Of a DNA stretch of 42,235 nucleotides, positions 7,903 through 19,145 are shown one piece after another; position 1 is the stretch's first letter; every line of letters begins with the position of its first letter. The DNA is taken from positions 1-42,235 of the forward strand of contig QHBT01000057.1 in the NCBI GenBank assembly GCA_003244185.1, read 5' to 3'. The position numbers and the translations under genes were made by a program. The DNA is from Candidatus Dormiibacter spiritus (GTDB lineage: Bacteria; Chloroflexota; Dormibacteria; Dormibacterales; Dormibacteraceae). The notes beneath the pieces were generated by a model. The model was given only the letters and a program-made list of their open reading frames with translations, made no database searches and was not told the DNA's origin.

Positions 7903-9203
7903 TGCCCTACCTCGTCCACTCGGAGGCCGAGAGGCAGGAGATGCTGGCCGCCGTGGGGGCTAACTCGATGGCCGAGCTCCTGGCCGATGTCCCGACCGAG
8001 CTGCGACTGTCCGAACTTGAGCTGCCAGCAGGTCTCTCTGAGCTGGACACCATGGCGGAGATCCGCCGGCTCGCTGCCAAGAACCAGGTGTTCTCCGACC
8101 GTCTCTGCTTTCGCGGCGGGGGCGTCTACCAGCGCTTCATCCCCGCGGCGGTGGCTGCGGTTCTCGCCAAGCCGGAGTTCTACACGGCTTACACGCCCTA
8201 CCAGCCCGAGGCCAGCCAGGGCACGCTACAGGCCACCTTCGAGTTTCAGACGCTGATCGCCGAGCTGACGGGACTGGCGGTGGCCAACGCCTCCCTCTAC
8301 GACGGAGCCACGGCAGTAGCTGAGGCGGCGGTGATGGCGGTGGTGCAGACGGGCAGGCACGAGGTGGTGGTGGCGCCCTTCCTGCATCCGGAATACCTCG
8401 AGGTGCTGCGCTGCAACGCGCGTGGGCGAGGTTTCAGAGTCGTTCAAGATCTGAACGCCGTCGGCGACGCGACGGCAGCAGTCATCTTCCAGCAGCCTGA
8501 CTTCCTCGGCCTGCTGGTGGAGGCGCCGGATCTGACCAAGCTGGCTCACCAGCACGGCGCTCTCGCAATCGCCTGCGTCGACCCCATCAGCCTCGCACTC
8601 CTGGCCCCACCGGGGGAGTACGGGGCGGACATCGCAGTCGGCGAAGGCCAGCAGCTGGGCCTGGCAGCCAGCCTTGGCGGCCCCCATCTGGGCTTCATCG
8701 CCTGCCGCCAGCAGCTGACCCGGCGGTTGCCAGGGCGTTTGGTGGGGCAGGCGCAGGATGGCAGCGGCAGGCGCGGCTTCGTGCTCACTCTCACCGCGCG
8801 CGAGCAGCACATCCGACGAGAGAAGGCGACTTCCAACATCTGCACCAACCACGCGCTCTGCGCCCTGGCGGCCAGCGTCTACCTCACCTATCTGGGACCC
8901 GACGGCCTTCGCCAGGTGGCCGAGGTCAGCTGCCAGCGAGCGCACTTCCTGGCGCAGCGGCTAAGTGAACTGCCGGGAGTCCGGCTGGCCTATCCTGAGC
9001 GGCCCTTCCTGAACGAGTTTCCAGTGCGCATGTCGCAGCTCGAGCGGCGGCTGGCGGGGCTCTCCCAGGCTGGCATCCTGGGCGGCCTGCAGCTGGGACG
9101 CTGGTGCCCCGACCTGGCTGACGCCGCCACCTTCTGCTGCACCGAAGTGAACGATCCTGACGCAATCGAGCAGCTGATCACGGCGCTGGCAGCGGCGGCA
9201 TGA
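7902..9203 (+). CDS. gcvPA: Glycine dehydrogenase (decarboxylating) subunit 1
   Basis: N-terminal half of the split, PLP-dependent P protein, which decarboxylates glycine and loads the lipoyl arm of GcvH. Family landmarks include YQPEASQGTLQATFEFQT, the SLYDGATA turn, and TSNICTNHALCALA near the C-terminus. This subunit lacks the PLP lysine, which is in subunit 2. 433 residues matches the split form found in Gram-positives, Thermus and Chloroflexota. It overlaps gcvH and gcvPB by 1 and 4 nt respectively. Confidence 0.96.
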   Translation: MPYLVHSEAERQEMLAAVGANSMAELLADVPTELRLSELELPAGLSELDTMAEIRRLAAKNQVFSDRLCFRGGGVYQRFIPAAVAAVLAKPEFYTAYTPYQPEASQGTLQATFEFQTLIAELTGLAVANASLYDGATAVAEAAVMAVVQTGRHEVVVAPFLHPEYLEVLRCNARGRGFRVVQDLNAVGDATAAVIFQQPDFLGLLVEAPDLTKLAHQHGALAIACVDPISLALLAPPGEYGADIAVGEGQQLGLAASLGGPHLGFIACRQQLTRRLPGRLVGQAQDGSGRRGFVLTLTAREQHIRREKATSNICTNHALCALAASVYLTYLGPDGLRQVAEVSCQRAHFLAQRLSELPGVRLAYPERPFLNEFPVRMSQLERRLAGLSQAGILGGLQLGRWCPDLADAATFCCTEVNDPDAIEQLITALAAAA

Positions 9204-10735
9204 AGCACGCCCCAGAGCCGCTCAGCTTCGAGAAGAGCCGCGCTGGGCTGGCACCGCCCCGCCTCCCCAAAGCGGGAGTGCCCTCCTCAGCCGCGCTCCC
9301 CGACCACCTCCGCCGGCAGCGGGCCCCGGAGCTCCCCAGGCTAAGCGAGCCGGAGCTCCTCCGGCACTACAGCCGCTTGGCCTCGCTCAACTTCTCGATC
9401 AGCGAGCACTTCTATCCGCTGGGTAGCTGCACCATGAAATACAACCCCGTGGCCAATGAGGAGGCCGCCCGGCTCCCGGGCTTCGCGCAGCTGCACCCAT
9501 ACCAGGAGGAGGCGTCGATCCAGGGAGCGCTGGAGCTCATGTGGCGGCTGGAGCAGGCGCTCTGCGCCATAGTGGGGGTCGACCGGGTGACGCTGCAGCC
9601 CGCGGCCGGCGCCCACGGCGAGTGGACGGCGCTGCGCATGATCCAGGCCTTCTTTGAGTCACTCGGGGAGTCGCGGCCGGAGGTGATTGTCCCCGACTCC
9701 GCCCACGGCACCAATCCCGCCAGCGCAGCCATGTGCGGGTTCAAGGTCGTCCAGGTGCGCTCCGGCGCTGACGGCCGGGTGGACGTGGCCGACCTGCACT
9801 CGAAGCTCTCGACCAGGACCGCGGCGCTGATGCTCACCAACCCCAATACGCTCGGACTGTTCGAGAAGGAGATCCTGGCCATGGCGGCGGCAGTGCATGC
9901 CGTCGGCGCCAAGCTCTACTACGACGGTGCCAATCTGAATGCGCTGATGGGCATCTGCCGTCCTGGCGACATGGGCTTTGATGCTGTGCATCTGAACCTG
10001 CACAAGACCTTCACGACTCCCCACGGTGGCGGCGGCCCGGGCGCGGGCCCGGTCGGCGTCAAGGCCGACCTCGCGCCGTTTCTACCCCGACCCACTGTCG
10101 AGGCAGAGGGTGGCTGCTACCGTTTTGACTTTGACCGCCCTCAGTCCATCGGCCGGGTGCGGAGCTTCTATGGCAACTTCGGCATGCTGGTCCGCGCCTA
10201 CGCCTACATCCTCGCCATGGGCTCAGACGGACTGGCGCAGGCCTCCGAGGACGCCGTGCTGGCTGCGAACTACGTCCGCAAGCGGGTGGAGCACCTTCTG
10301 CATCTGCCCTATGCGGGCTTCTGCATGCACGAGTTCGTGGCCTCGGCTGGACGGGTGGCGGACGGGCGCGTCCGGGCTCTCGACATTGCCAAGGGGTTGC
10401 TCGAGCGAGGCATCCACGCGCCGACTGTCTATTTCCCGCTCATCGTGCCCGAAGCGCTGATGATCGAGCCCACCGAGACCGAGAGCAAGGCCACCCTCGA
10501 CGCCTTCGTCGAGGCGCTGGTTGAGATCGTGGAGCTGGCCAACAGCGATCCGGCGGCGCTCAGGGCTGAGCCCAGATCTCTACCGATCGGCCGCCTGGAT
10601 GAAGTTGCCGCCGCCCGGCAGCCAGTCCTCCGCTGGTCGCGGACGTTGGACAGCGGCGAGAAGGCGCCCGCCGACGGCTCGTCGCCTCAGGGAGACCCGC
10701 GCCAACCCGCGGCGGTGCCGGTGCCGACGGCCTGA
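9200..10735 (+). CDS. gcvPB: Glycine dehydrogenase (decarboxylating) subunit 2
   Basis: C-terminal, PLP-binding half of the glycine decarboxylase. The PLP lysine is K269 in HLNLHKTFTTPHGGGG, and the PLP pocket includes YYDGANLNA and the GSCTMKYNPV loop. At 511 residues it is complete; about the last 30 residues are a low-complexity tail. The ATG overlaps the gcvPA stop (ATGA). With T, H and PA it gives all components except the shared lipoamide dehydrogenase, which is not in this window. Confidence 0.97.
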   Translation: MKHAPEPLSFEKSRAGLAPPRLPKAGVPSSAALPDHLRRQRAPELPRLSEPELLRHYSRLASLNFSISEHFYPLGSCTMKYNPVANEEAARLPGFAQLHPYQEEASIQGALELMWRLEQALCAIVGVDRVTLQPAAGAHGEWTALRMIQAFFESLGESRPEVIVPDSAHGTNPASAAMCGFKVVQVRSGADGRVDVADLHSKLSTRTAALMLTNPNTLGLFEKEILAMAAAVHAVGAKLYYDGANLNALMGICRPGDMGFDAVHLNLHKTFTTPHGGGGPGAGPVGVKADLAPFLPRPTVEAEGGCYRFDFDRPQSIGRVRSFYGNFGMLVRAYAYILAMGSDGLAQASEDAVLAANYVRKRVEHLLHLPYAGFCMHEFVASAGRVADGRVRALDIAKGLLERGIHAPTVYFPLIVPEALMIEPTETESKATLDAFVEALVEIVELANSDPAALRAEPRSLPIGRLDEVAAARQPVLRWSRTLDSGEKAPADGSSPQGDPRQPAAVPVPTA

Positions 10736-10841
10736 CTCAAGCCAACTGAGCCGGCGGGTGAGCGATGAGTCTCGGTCGGCCGGGTTTGGGCCACCTCTGC
10801 TGCGGCCGCCCGAGGGCAGGGACCAATTCGGTGCTGACGCC

Positions 10842-10861
10842 TTATCCAGGCGTTATCCAAA
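10842..10861 (+). promoter_or_regulatory. Two DnaA-box-like direct repeats upstream of gyrB
   Basis: TTATCCAGG and TTATCCAAA sit 11 bp apart in the 270-bp interval before gyrB. They match the DnaA box TTATCCACA at 7 and 8 of 9 positions. They could bind DnaA or be an operator for gyrB; neither is demonstrated. Confidence 0.35.
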
Positions 10862-10940
10862 CCAAGCGTCCGCTGTCAAGAGCCTTCAACGAAGGTTCCT
10901 CGCGCGTGCGCGCGATCTAATTTCCGATTGCTCTCTCCGG

Positions 10941-10946
10941 TACAAT
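10941..10946 (+). promoter_or_regulatory. -10 box of the probable gyrB promoter
   Basis: TACAAT, about 60 nt before gyrB, leaving an untranslated leader of roughly 50 nt that ends in the ribosome binding site GGGAGG (10993-10998). No good -35 is seen at 16-18 bp. Confidence 0.45.
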
Positions 10947-10969
10947 TGGCTGATCACCTGCCCCAGTAG

Positions 10970-13120
<2,151 letters not shown>

Positions 13121-13219
13121 TGGACAGTAGAAACTGCCGGCTGCCCTCACTCCCGACGGCCCTCAGACCCTCACACAGCTCGCCGGTCCGGCGCTGCACC
13201 AACTAGGCCGGGAGCGGGA

Positions 13220-14221
13220 GTGCGCATAGCGCTGGATGGCATGGGCGGCGACCTGGCCCCGCAGGAGGCGGTGCTGGGAGGTGCGAACGCCGCTCGGGAT
13301 CTGGGTGTCGAGGTAGTCCTGGTCGGTCTGCCCGAGCGCGTGCAGCCGCTGTTGGAAACCCATCCCGAGCTGCACTTCGTGCCGGCGAGCCAGGTGATCG
13401 AGATGGACGAGCATCCGGCCCAGGCCGTCCGACGCAAGCCCGACTCCTCAATGAGCGTCTGCGCCCGGCTGGCCAAGCAGGGCAAGGTCGACGGCTGGGT
13501 CTCGGCGGGCAACTCGGGCGGCATCATGGCCGCCGCGCTCTTCGGCCAGGGCCGTATCCGAGGCGTGGAGCGGCCGGCTCTGGGCACAGTCCTGCCGACC
13601 GCCGGCCAGCCGGCGTTTCTGCTCGATGTGGGGGCGAATGTGGATTCTCGGCCTGAGTACCTGGTGCAGTTCGCCCGCATGGGCTGTGCCTACGTCAAGC
13701 AGATCCTCGGCCGGCCGGAGCCGCGCGTCGGCCTCCTGAGCAATGGTGAGGAGGCGGGCAAAGGCGATCAGCTGGTGCGCGAAACGCAGCCACGTCTGGC
13801 CGCCTCGGGGCTCAACTTCTGCGGCAACGTTGAGCCCAAGGAAGTGCTGGCGGGTCGGGTCGACGTGGTTGTCGCCGACGGCTTTGCGGGCAGCCTGGTC
13901 ATCAAGACCGCCGAGGCCACAGCTGAGCTGATCTTCCGCAGCCTTCGCGAGGAGATTCCCCGCAGTGTCGCCGGCAAGGCGGGCGGCCTGCTGATCCGGG
14001 GCGGCGTTCGGCGCCTCCGTAGGGACCTGGATTGGCGGGAATACGGCGGGGCGCCGCTGCTCGGCATCAATGGCGTAGCAGTCGTCGCCCATGGCCGATC
14101 TGACGCGCTGGCCATCAAGAATGCGATAAGAGTCGCCAAGCAGGCGGCCGAAACGGATCTCACAGGCCAGATTCAGAGCGCGGTCGGCGCGCCTGAAAAG
14201 GGGAGGCGGGCAAGTGAGTAA
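13220..14221 (+). CDS. plsX: Phosphate acyltransferase PlsX
   Basis: Converts acyl-ACP to acyl-phosphate, the acyl donor for PlsY in phospholipid synthesis. The N-terminus RIALDGMGGDLAP is the family signature. GNSGGIMAAAL, DVGANVDSRPEYL and ADGFAGSLVIKT follow in the expected order. 333 residues is normal. The start is GTG at 13220; upstream GGGAG is only 2-3 nt away, so ribosome binding is not obvious. It overlaps fabF by 8 nt. fabH, fabD, fabG and acpP, which often neighbour it, are not in this window. Confidence 0.96.
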   Translation: MRIALDGMGGDLAPQEAVLGGANAARDLGVEVVLVGLPERVQPLLETHPELHFVPASQVIEMDEHPAQAVRRKPDSSMSVCARLAKQGKVDGWVSAGNSGGIMAAALFGQGRIRGVERPALGTVLPTAGQPAFLLDVGANVDSRPEYLVQFARMGCAYVKQILGRPEPRVGLLSNGEEAGKGDQLVRETQPRLAASGLNFCGNVEPKEVLAGRVDVVVADGFAGSLVIKTAEATAELIFRSLREEIPRSVAGKAGGLLIRGGVRRLRRDLDWREYGGAPLLGINGVAVVAHGRSDALAIKNAIRVAKQAAETDLTGQIQSAVGAPEKGRRASE

Positions 14222-15464
14222 GAACGGCGAAAGACGCGTCGTGGTGACGGGTCTGGGCACCATCAACCCGCTGGGTCACAACGTCGCCGAGTACTGGTCG
14301 GGATTGATCGCCGGCCGCAGTGGCGTGGCACCCATGCAGGGCATCGACACCACGCGTCTGGCAACCAAGTTCGCGGCTCAAGTCAAGGACTTCGATCCTG
14401 TAACTGCGCTCGACCGCAAAGTCGCGCAGCGCACCGCCCGCTTTACGCAGTTCGCTCTGGTGGCCGCCGGCCAGGCCCTAGAAGATGCGGCGCTTCAGGT
14501 GCCCGAGGAGGAGAAGTCCTTCCGCACAGGCGTCGAGTTGGGCACCGGGATTGGCGGCTTCGAGGTCATGACTGCCGACGCTCATCGCTTTCTCGGCACA
14601 GGCCGCATGAACCCGCTCTACGCGACGATGGTGATCCCTAACATCGCCGCCGCCCAGGTGGCCATGCACTTCAAGCTGCGCGGGCCCAATGCGACAGTCG
14701 TGACAGCGTGCGCGGCCGCCACCCACGCGCTAGGCAATGCCTACCGGATCATCCAGCGCGGTGACGCCGATGTGATGGTGGCGGGCGGCACTGAAGCGTC
14801 GCTCTGCGAGGTGGGCATCGCCTCGTTCAATGCGATCAGGGCGCTCTCCACCCGCAACGACGATCCGGAGCGGGCGAGCCGTCCGTTCGACCGCGATCGC
14901 GACGGCTTCGTGCCCGCCGAAGGTGCAGGCGCACTGGTGCTCGAAGACTGGGAGCACGCTCGCGCCCGGGACGCCCGGATTTACGGCGAGGTCGCCGGCT
15001 TCGGGGTCACCAACGACGCCTTTCACCAGGTGGCGCCTGACGAAAGCGGAGCTGCCCCCGCCCACTGCATCAAGAACGCCTTGGCGGACGCCGATATCGC
15101 GCTGGAAGACGTGGACTATGTGAACGCACATGGCACCTCGACTTCCCTCAACGACGCTGCCGAAACGCGGGCTCTGAAGATGGCTCTGGGCGACCATGCG
15201 CGGCAGGTCCCCATCTCCAGCACCAAGTCCATGATCGGCCACCTCCTGGGAGCCGCCGGCGCAGTAGAGGCGATCGCCGTCCTGAAGACGATCAACGAAG
15301 GGGTCATCCACCCCACCATCAACCTGCACCAGCCCGACCCTGAGTGTGATCTCGACTACGTGCCCAACCAGGCCCGGTCCGCAGACGTCCGGATCGCTAT
15401 TTCCAACAGCTTCGGTTTCGGCGGCCAGAACTGCACTCTGGTGCTGAAGCGGTACGAGGAGTGA
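14214..15464 (+). CDS. fabF: Beta-ketoacyl-ACP synthase II
   Basis: Condensing enzyme that elongates acyl-ACP with malonyl-ACP. The catalytic triad is visible: Cys in VVTACAAATHALG, His in VNAHGTSTSLND, His in SMIGHLLGAAGA. The C-terminal NSFGFGGQNC loop is also present. 416 residues is full length. The GTG start at 14214 lies inside the end of plsX, with GGGAGG just before it. It ends 4 nt before gyrA. Confidence 0.97.
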   Translation: MSKNGERRVVVTGLGTINPLGHNVAEYWSGLIAGRSGVAPMQGIDTTRLATKFAAQVKDFDPVTALDRKVAQRTARFTQFALVAAGQALEDAALQVPEEEKSFRTGVELGTGIGGFEVMTADAHRFLGTGRMNPLYATMVIPNIAAAQVAMHFKLRGPNATVVTACAAATHALGNAYRIIQRGDADVMVAGGTEASLCEVGIASFNAIRALSTRNDDPERASRPFDRDRDGFVPAEGAGALVLEDWEHARARDARIYGEVAGFGVTNDAFHQVAPDESGAAPAHCIKNALADADIALEDVDYVNAHGTSTSLNDAAETRALKMALGDHARQVPISSTKSMIGHLLGAAGAVEAIAVLKTINEGVIHPTINLHQPDPECDLDYVPNQARSADVRIAISNSFGFGGQNCTLVLKRYEE

Positions 15465-15468
15465 CTGC

Positions 15469-18006
15469 ATGACTGACGACACGACTGGCACCAGCGGCGG
15501 CGTTACGCCGGCTGGGGGCGGCGACGGTGGTGGTGGTGACGGGGCGGGAACCATCGTCGGCAAGCAGCTGCTCGACGAGATGCAGACCTCCTACATGGAA
15601 TACGCCATGTCGGTCATCATCAGCCGCGCCCTGCCGGATGCCCGCGACGGCCTGAAGCCAGTGCATCGCCGGACGCTCTACGCCATGAACGACGTGGGCG
15701 CCGTGCCCGGCTCGCGCTACAAGAAGTGCGCCGCCTTCGTCGGCGAGGTGCTGAAGGAGTATCACCCGCACTCGGACGTCGCGGTCTACGACGCCTTGGT
15801 CAGGATGGCCCAGCCCTTCTCGCTGCGCTATCCGCTGGTTGACGGTCAGGGCAACTTCGGCTCCATCGACGGCGATCGACCGGCCGCCATGCGTTACACA
15901 GAGGCGCGGCTGGCCCCGATTGCCGCCGAGCTCCTGGCGGACATCGAGAAGGACACAGTCGACTTCGTCCCCAACTACAACAACGAGGGCCGGGAGCCTG
16001 TCGTCATGCCCTCGCGGATTCCCAACCTGCTTCTGAACGGCGCCTCCGGCATAGCTGTCGGGATGACCACCAACATCCCGCCGCACAACCTCCGCGAGCT
16101 GGCGGCTGCAGTCTCGCACCTGCTCGAGCAGCCGGAGGCGACGACCGAGGATCTGCTCCAGTTCGTCAAGGGCCCTGACTTCCCGACGGGCGGCAAGATC
16201 ATGGGCACCGCGGGCATCAAGGAGGCCTACGGCAAGGGCAGGGGGCGGCTGGTGGTGCTGGCTCGGCACACCTTCGAAGAAGCGCCCAACGGGCGCGAAC
16301 GCATCATCATCGACGAGCTTCCCTACGGCGTGAACAAGGCCAACCTGGTGGCCAAGATCGCCGAGCTGGTGGGCGATCGGGAGCTGGAGGGCATCGCCGA
16401 CCTGCGCGATGAATCCGACCGCTCGGGCATGCGGATAGTGATCGAGCTGAAGCGCGACGCGCGGCCCTATACGGTGTTGAACAATCTTTACAAGCGCACA
16501 GCGCTGCGTCAGACGTTCGGCGCCATCATGCTGGCGATCGTCGACCAGCGGCCTGTGGTCCTGAGCCTGAAGCAGGCGCTGGAGGTGTTCATCGAGCACC
16601 GGCGGGAGGTCATCCTTCGCCGAACCCGCTTTGAGCTGGCCAGAGCCCAGGATCGCGCCCACATCCTGGAAGGGCTCAAGATCTGCCTGGACCAACTGGA
16701 TGATGTGATTCAGACGATCCGCGCGGCGGCCGACACCGACAGCGCCAGGAGCAGCCTGCAGGAGAGATTCGGCCTCAGCGAGCGGCAGGCGCAGGCAATC
16801 CTGGAGCTCACGCTGCGCCGGCTCACGGCGCTGGAGCGGCAGAGGATCGACGACGAGTACGAGGCGACCATCAAGGCGATCGCCTACCTGGAGTCAATCC
16901 TCGCCTCCGACCAGAAGGTGCGCAGCCTCATCGCCCAGGACATGGCCGAGCTGAGCAAGAAGTACGGCGACGAGCGCCGCACGGAAATCTCGCCTGACGA
17001 GTTCACCGAGCTCTCCGCCGAGGACCTGATCCCCAAGGAGGAGGTGGTGGTGACGCTGACCCACCGCGGCTATGCCAAGCGGCAGGTCTCCCGCACCTTT
17101 CGCGCTCAGCAGCGCGGCGGCGTCGGTCTGCGCGGAGCCAAGCCCACCTCCGGCCAGGACGCCCCGAGTGGCGTGCGGGAGGATGACTACGCCGAACATC
17201 TGGTCAGCACGCACACCCATGCGTCGCTGCTCTTCTTCACCCAGTGGGGTCGGGTTTTCCAGCTTCGTGTCCACGAGCTGCCCGAGCGAGATCGCACAGC
17301 CCGGGGGATCCCTATAAACAACCTGATCGAGATCAGCAAGGATGAGCGCATCACTGCTGTCTTCGTGCGGCCGGAGAGCGTCGACGGGACCGCTCGCTAC
17401 ATGCTGATGGTGACACGCAAAGGCGCGATCAAGAAGACGAGGACCCAGGAGTATGCGAGCGTGCGGCGCAACGGCCTGATCGCCATGAATCTGCAGGCGG
17501 GCGACGAGCTTCTCTGGGTGGCTCCGACCAGCGGTGAGGACGACATCATCCTCGCCTCTCAGCTGGGCAAGGCGATCCGTTTCCCGGAGAGCGAGGTGCG
17601 CAGCATGGGCAGGGACACGCAGGGCGTGAGAGGGATGCGGCTGGGCAAAGGCGACAACATCGCCGGCATGGCGGTGGCGCGTCCCGGAGCTGATTTGCTC
17701 GTCCTGACCGAGCGCGGTTTCGGCAAGCGCACGCCGGTGTCCGACTATCCCGTGCATCACCGGGGCGGTCAGGGTGTGTTCACGCTGAAGGTGACCGAGC
17801 GAGTTGGCAGGCTGGCCACCTTGCGCGTCACCGCCGATCCAGAGGAGGAGATACTGCTCATCTCCAGTCAGGGCATGGCGCTGCGAACCAAAACAGGCAG
17901 CATCTCGCTCATCGGTCGGCAGACGCAGGGCGTGATAGTCATGCGGATGGCAGCCGACGACCAGATAGCGGCGGTGGCCCCAGTCGGTGTGGACCTGGTC
18001 GACTAG
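15469..18006 (+). CDS. gyrA: DNA gyrase subunit A
   Basis: Breakage-reunion subunit of DNA gyrase. A Gly-rich N-terminal extension of about 30 residues precedes MEYAMSVIISRALPDARDG. The catalytic tyrosine is in AAMRYTEARLAP, followed by the tower and coiled-coil domains and the six-bladed C-terminal DNA-wrapping domain. The GyrA box reads QRGGVG, with valine where Arg or Lys is usual (Q-R/K-R-G-G-R/K-G). Because that box is needed for wrapping and supercoiling in other gyrases, the substitution may lower supercoiling strength. 845 residues; no ParC/ParE pair is present in the window. Confidence 0.97.
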   Translation: MTDDTTGTSGGVTPAGGGDGGGGDGAGTIVGKQLLDEMQTSYMEYAMSVIISRALPDARDGLKPVHRRTLYAMNDVGAVPGSRYKKCAAFVGEVLKEYHPHSDVAVYDALVRMAQPFSLRYPLVDGQGNFGSIDGDRPAAMRYTEARLAPIAAELLADIEKDTVDFVPNYNNEGREPVVMPSRIPNLLLNGASGIAVGMTTNIPPHNLRELAAAVSHLLEQPEATTEDLLQFVKGPDFPTGGKIMGTAGIKEAYGKGRGRLVVLARHTFEEAPNGRERIIIDELPYGVNKANLVAKIAELVGDRELEGIADLRDESDRSGMRIVIELKRDARPYTVLNNLYKRTALRQTFGAIMLAIVDQRPVVLSLKQALEVFIEHRREVILRRTRFELARAQDRAHILEGLKICLDQLDDVIQTIRAAADTDSARSSLQERFGLSERQAQAILELTLRRLTALERQRIDDEYEATIKAIAYLESILASDQKVRSLIAQDMAELSKKYGDERRTEISPDEFTELSAEDLIPKEEVVVTLTHRGYAKRQVSRTFRAQQRGGVGLRGAKPTSGQDAPSGVREDDYAEHLVSTHTHASLLFFTQWGRVFQLRVHELPERDRTARGIPINNLIEISKDERITAVFVRPESVDGTARYMLMVTRKGAIKKTRTQEYASVRRNGLIAMNLQAGDELLWVAPTSGEDDIILASQLGKAIRFPESEVRSMGRDTQGVRGMRLGKGDNIAGMAVARPGADLLVLTERGFGKRTPVSDYPVHHRGGQGVFTLKVTERVGRLATLRVTADPEEEILLISSQGMALRTKTGSISLIGRQTQGVIVMRMAADDQIAAVAPVGVDLVD

Positions 18007-18017
18007 CGAATCGGTAT

Positions 18018-18332
18018 TTGCAATTGCTCGAACAGGCTGGCCTGGCGCTGGTCCTGCTCTCCGCCGGGCTTGTGCTGCTGGTCGGGCTGCTGACCTTGCG
18101 GCGGCTCCTGCGAGTGCGCCGCCGCTGGCAGCTTCTGGCGGCCCACGGCCGGGCGGCGGCCCAAGATCTGGAGCGGCTCAGGGGATTGCAGAGCCGGTTG
18201 AACTTGGACAATCAGCGGCAGCTGGCACCCTTACGAGCATGGCTCCGTTTTGCCCGCCGCCCCCTGGTTGTAGCGCTCTGGCAGTCGTATCGGCGCCGAT
18301 CCGCCCGCCGCCGACAGGTCGGCGCAGACTAA
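18018..18332 (+). CDS. Small membrane-anchored protein, unknown function
   Basis: 104 residues: one hydrophobic segment (about 8-30, LALVLLSAGLVLLVGLLTL) followed by a very basic, probably helical cytoplasmic part (LRRLLRVRRRWQLLAAHGRAA). The start is TTG at 18018, 11 nt after the gyrA stop, without a clear ribosome binding site. Its last 155 bp are antisense to the 3' end of the GAF-like gene, so at least one of the two ends could be misjudged. No family recognised. Confidence 0.5.
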   Translation: MQLLEQAGLALVLLSAGLVLLVGLLTLRRLLRVRRRWQLLAAHGRAAAQDLERLRGLQSRLNLDNQRQLAPLRAWLRFARRPLVVALWQSYRRRSARRRQVGAD

Positions 18333-18927
18333 GTGCGCGGTGGGAAAGCTCCACGCGGCGGAGCCGATCTGGCAGGTCAGGGCTGGGAGGCTCCTCAAGC
18401 CAGTCGGCGAGGAGGGTGGCTGCTCGACTTGGCGCCCGCCCCGCGAGCAGTTCGTGCAAGGCCGATTGAGAGCCGGCGGCGGAGGCTACCCAGCGGAGCA
18501 ATCCATGCGCCAACAACGACACGTAGCGGACGTCGCAGGTGCCGTACGTGTGCGGCCGCAGATTGGCGAGGATCAGCAAACCCTCGGCTCGTTGTCCGGG
18601 AAGCCCCACCGGCGCGTAGAGAATCGCCGGCGAGTCGAGCTCCCACTCCCGGGGACCGGCCGAAGCCCCAGCTGACACACCGCACCTCGTGACGCAAGTC
18701 GCCTGGGCCGAGAGCAGGCAGCGCCAGGCCGGCGGCTGCAGCTCTCGCAGCTGCCGGTAAGGATTGTCTGGGTCGGGCTGCGACTGGGCCACCGTCCGCA
18801 GCCTCCGGTCACGTAGCGCGGCCACCAGCCAGCGGTCGTGCCGGATCGGACGAAGTGCCCAGCTGAGCAGACTCACGAGGTCGGTTCCCGAGCCCGGCGA
18901 CGCCTGGGAAGTGACCTTGGTTTGCAT
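18178..18927 (-). CDS. GAF-domain-like protein, unknown function
   Basis: About 249 residues from an ATG at 18927. The middle (about residues 75-145) reads like a GAF sensory domain: SPAILYAPVGLPGQRAEG, LLILANLRPHTYG, VRYVSLLAHGLLRWVA. No output domain, histidine kinase or HTH is seen. The N-terminus starts MQTKVTSQ, and the region further upstream in the same frame is not protein-like. The last ~50 residues are Pro/Gly-rich and overlap the small membrane protein gene antisense, so the true functional part may end earlier. The ligand is unknown. Confidence 0.55.
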   Translation of the reverse strand: MQTKVTSQASPGSGTDLVSLLSWALRPIRHDRWLVAALRDRRLRTVAQSQPDPDNPYRQLRELQPPAWRCLLSAQATCVTRCGVSAGASAGPREWELDSPAILYAPVGLPGQRAEGLLILANLRPHTYGTCDVRYVSLLAHGLLRWVASAAGSQSALHELLAGRAPSRAATLLADWLEEPPSPDLPDRLRRVELSHRALSLRRPVGGGRIGADTTARALQPGGGGQNGAMLVRVPAAADCPSSTGSAIP

Positions 18928-19079
18928 GTTGTCAGTCTGCCCCTCGGGGACGGACAGGAGACGGATAAGGCGAGGGCTGACGCGATTGGTACACTGCTCC
19001 TCGGCCAGGTGAGGCCGGTCAGTGGCTTCCGCCCTCGCCTTTCGTCTGCCCATGCCACCGCGCGCCAGGCTCGGCTGCG

Positions 19080-19118
19080 CTGGGCGAACCGAACCATGAG
19101 CAGCACCTGTTCGCCCAG
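19080..19118. promoter_or_regulatory. 10-bp perfect inverted repeat upstream of dedA
   Basis: CTGGGCGAAC and GTTCGCCCAG are separated by 19 nt and end 27 nt before the DedA ATG. It could be an operator for a dimeric regulator or a leader hairpin. There is no following T tract. Confidence 0.45.
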
Positions 19119-19145
19119 TCCTTCGCTTCACGCCGGAGCCGACGC

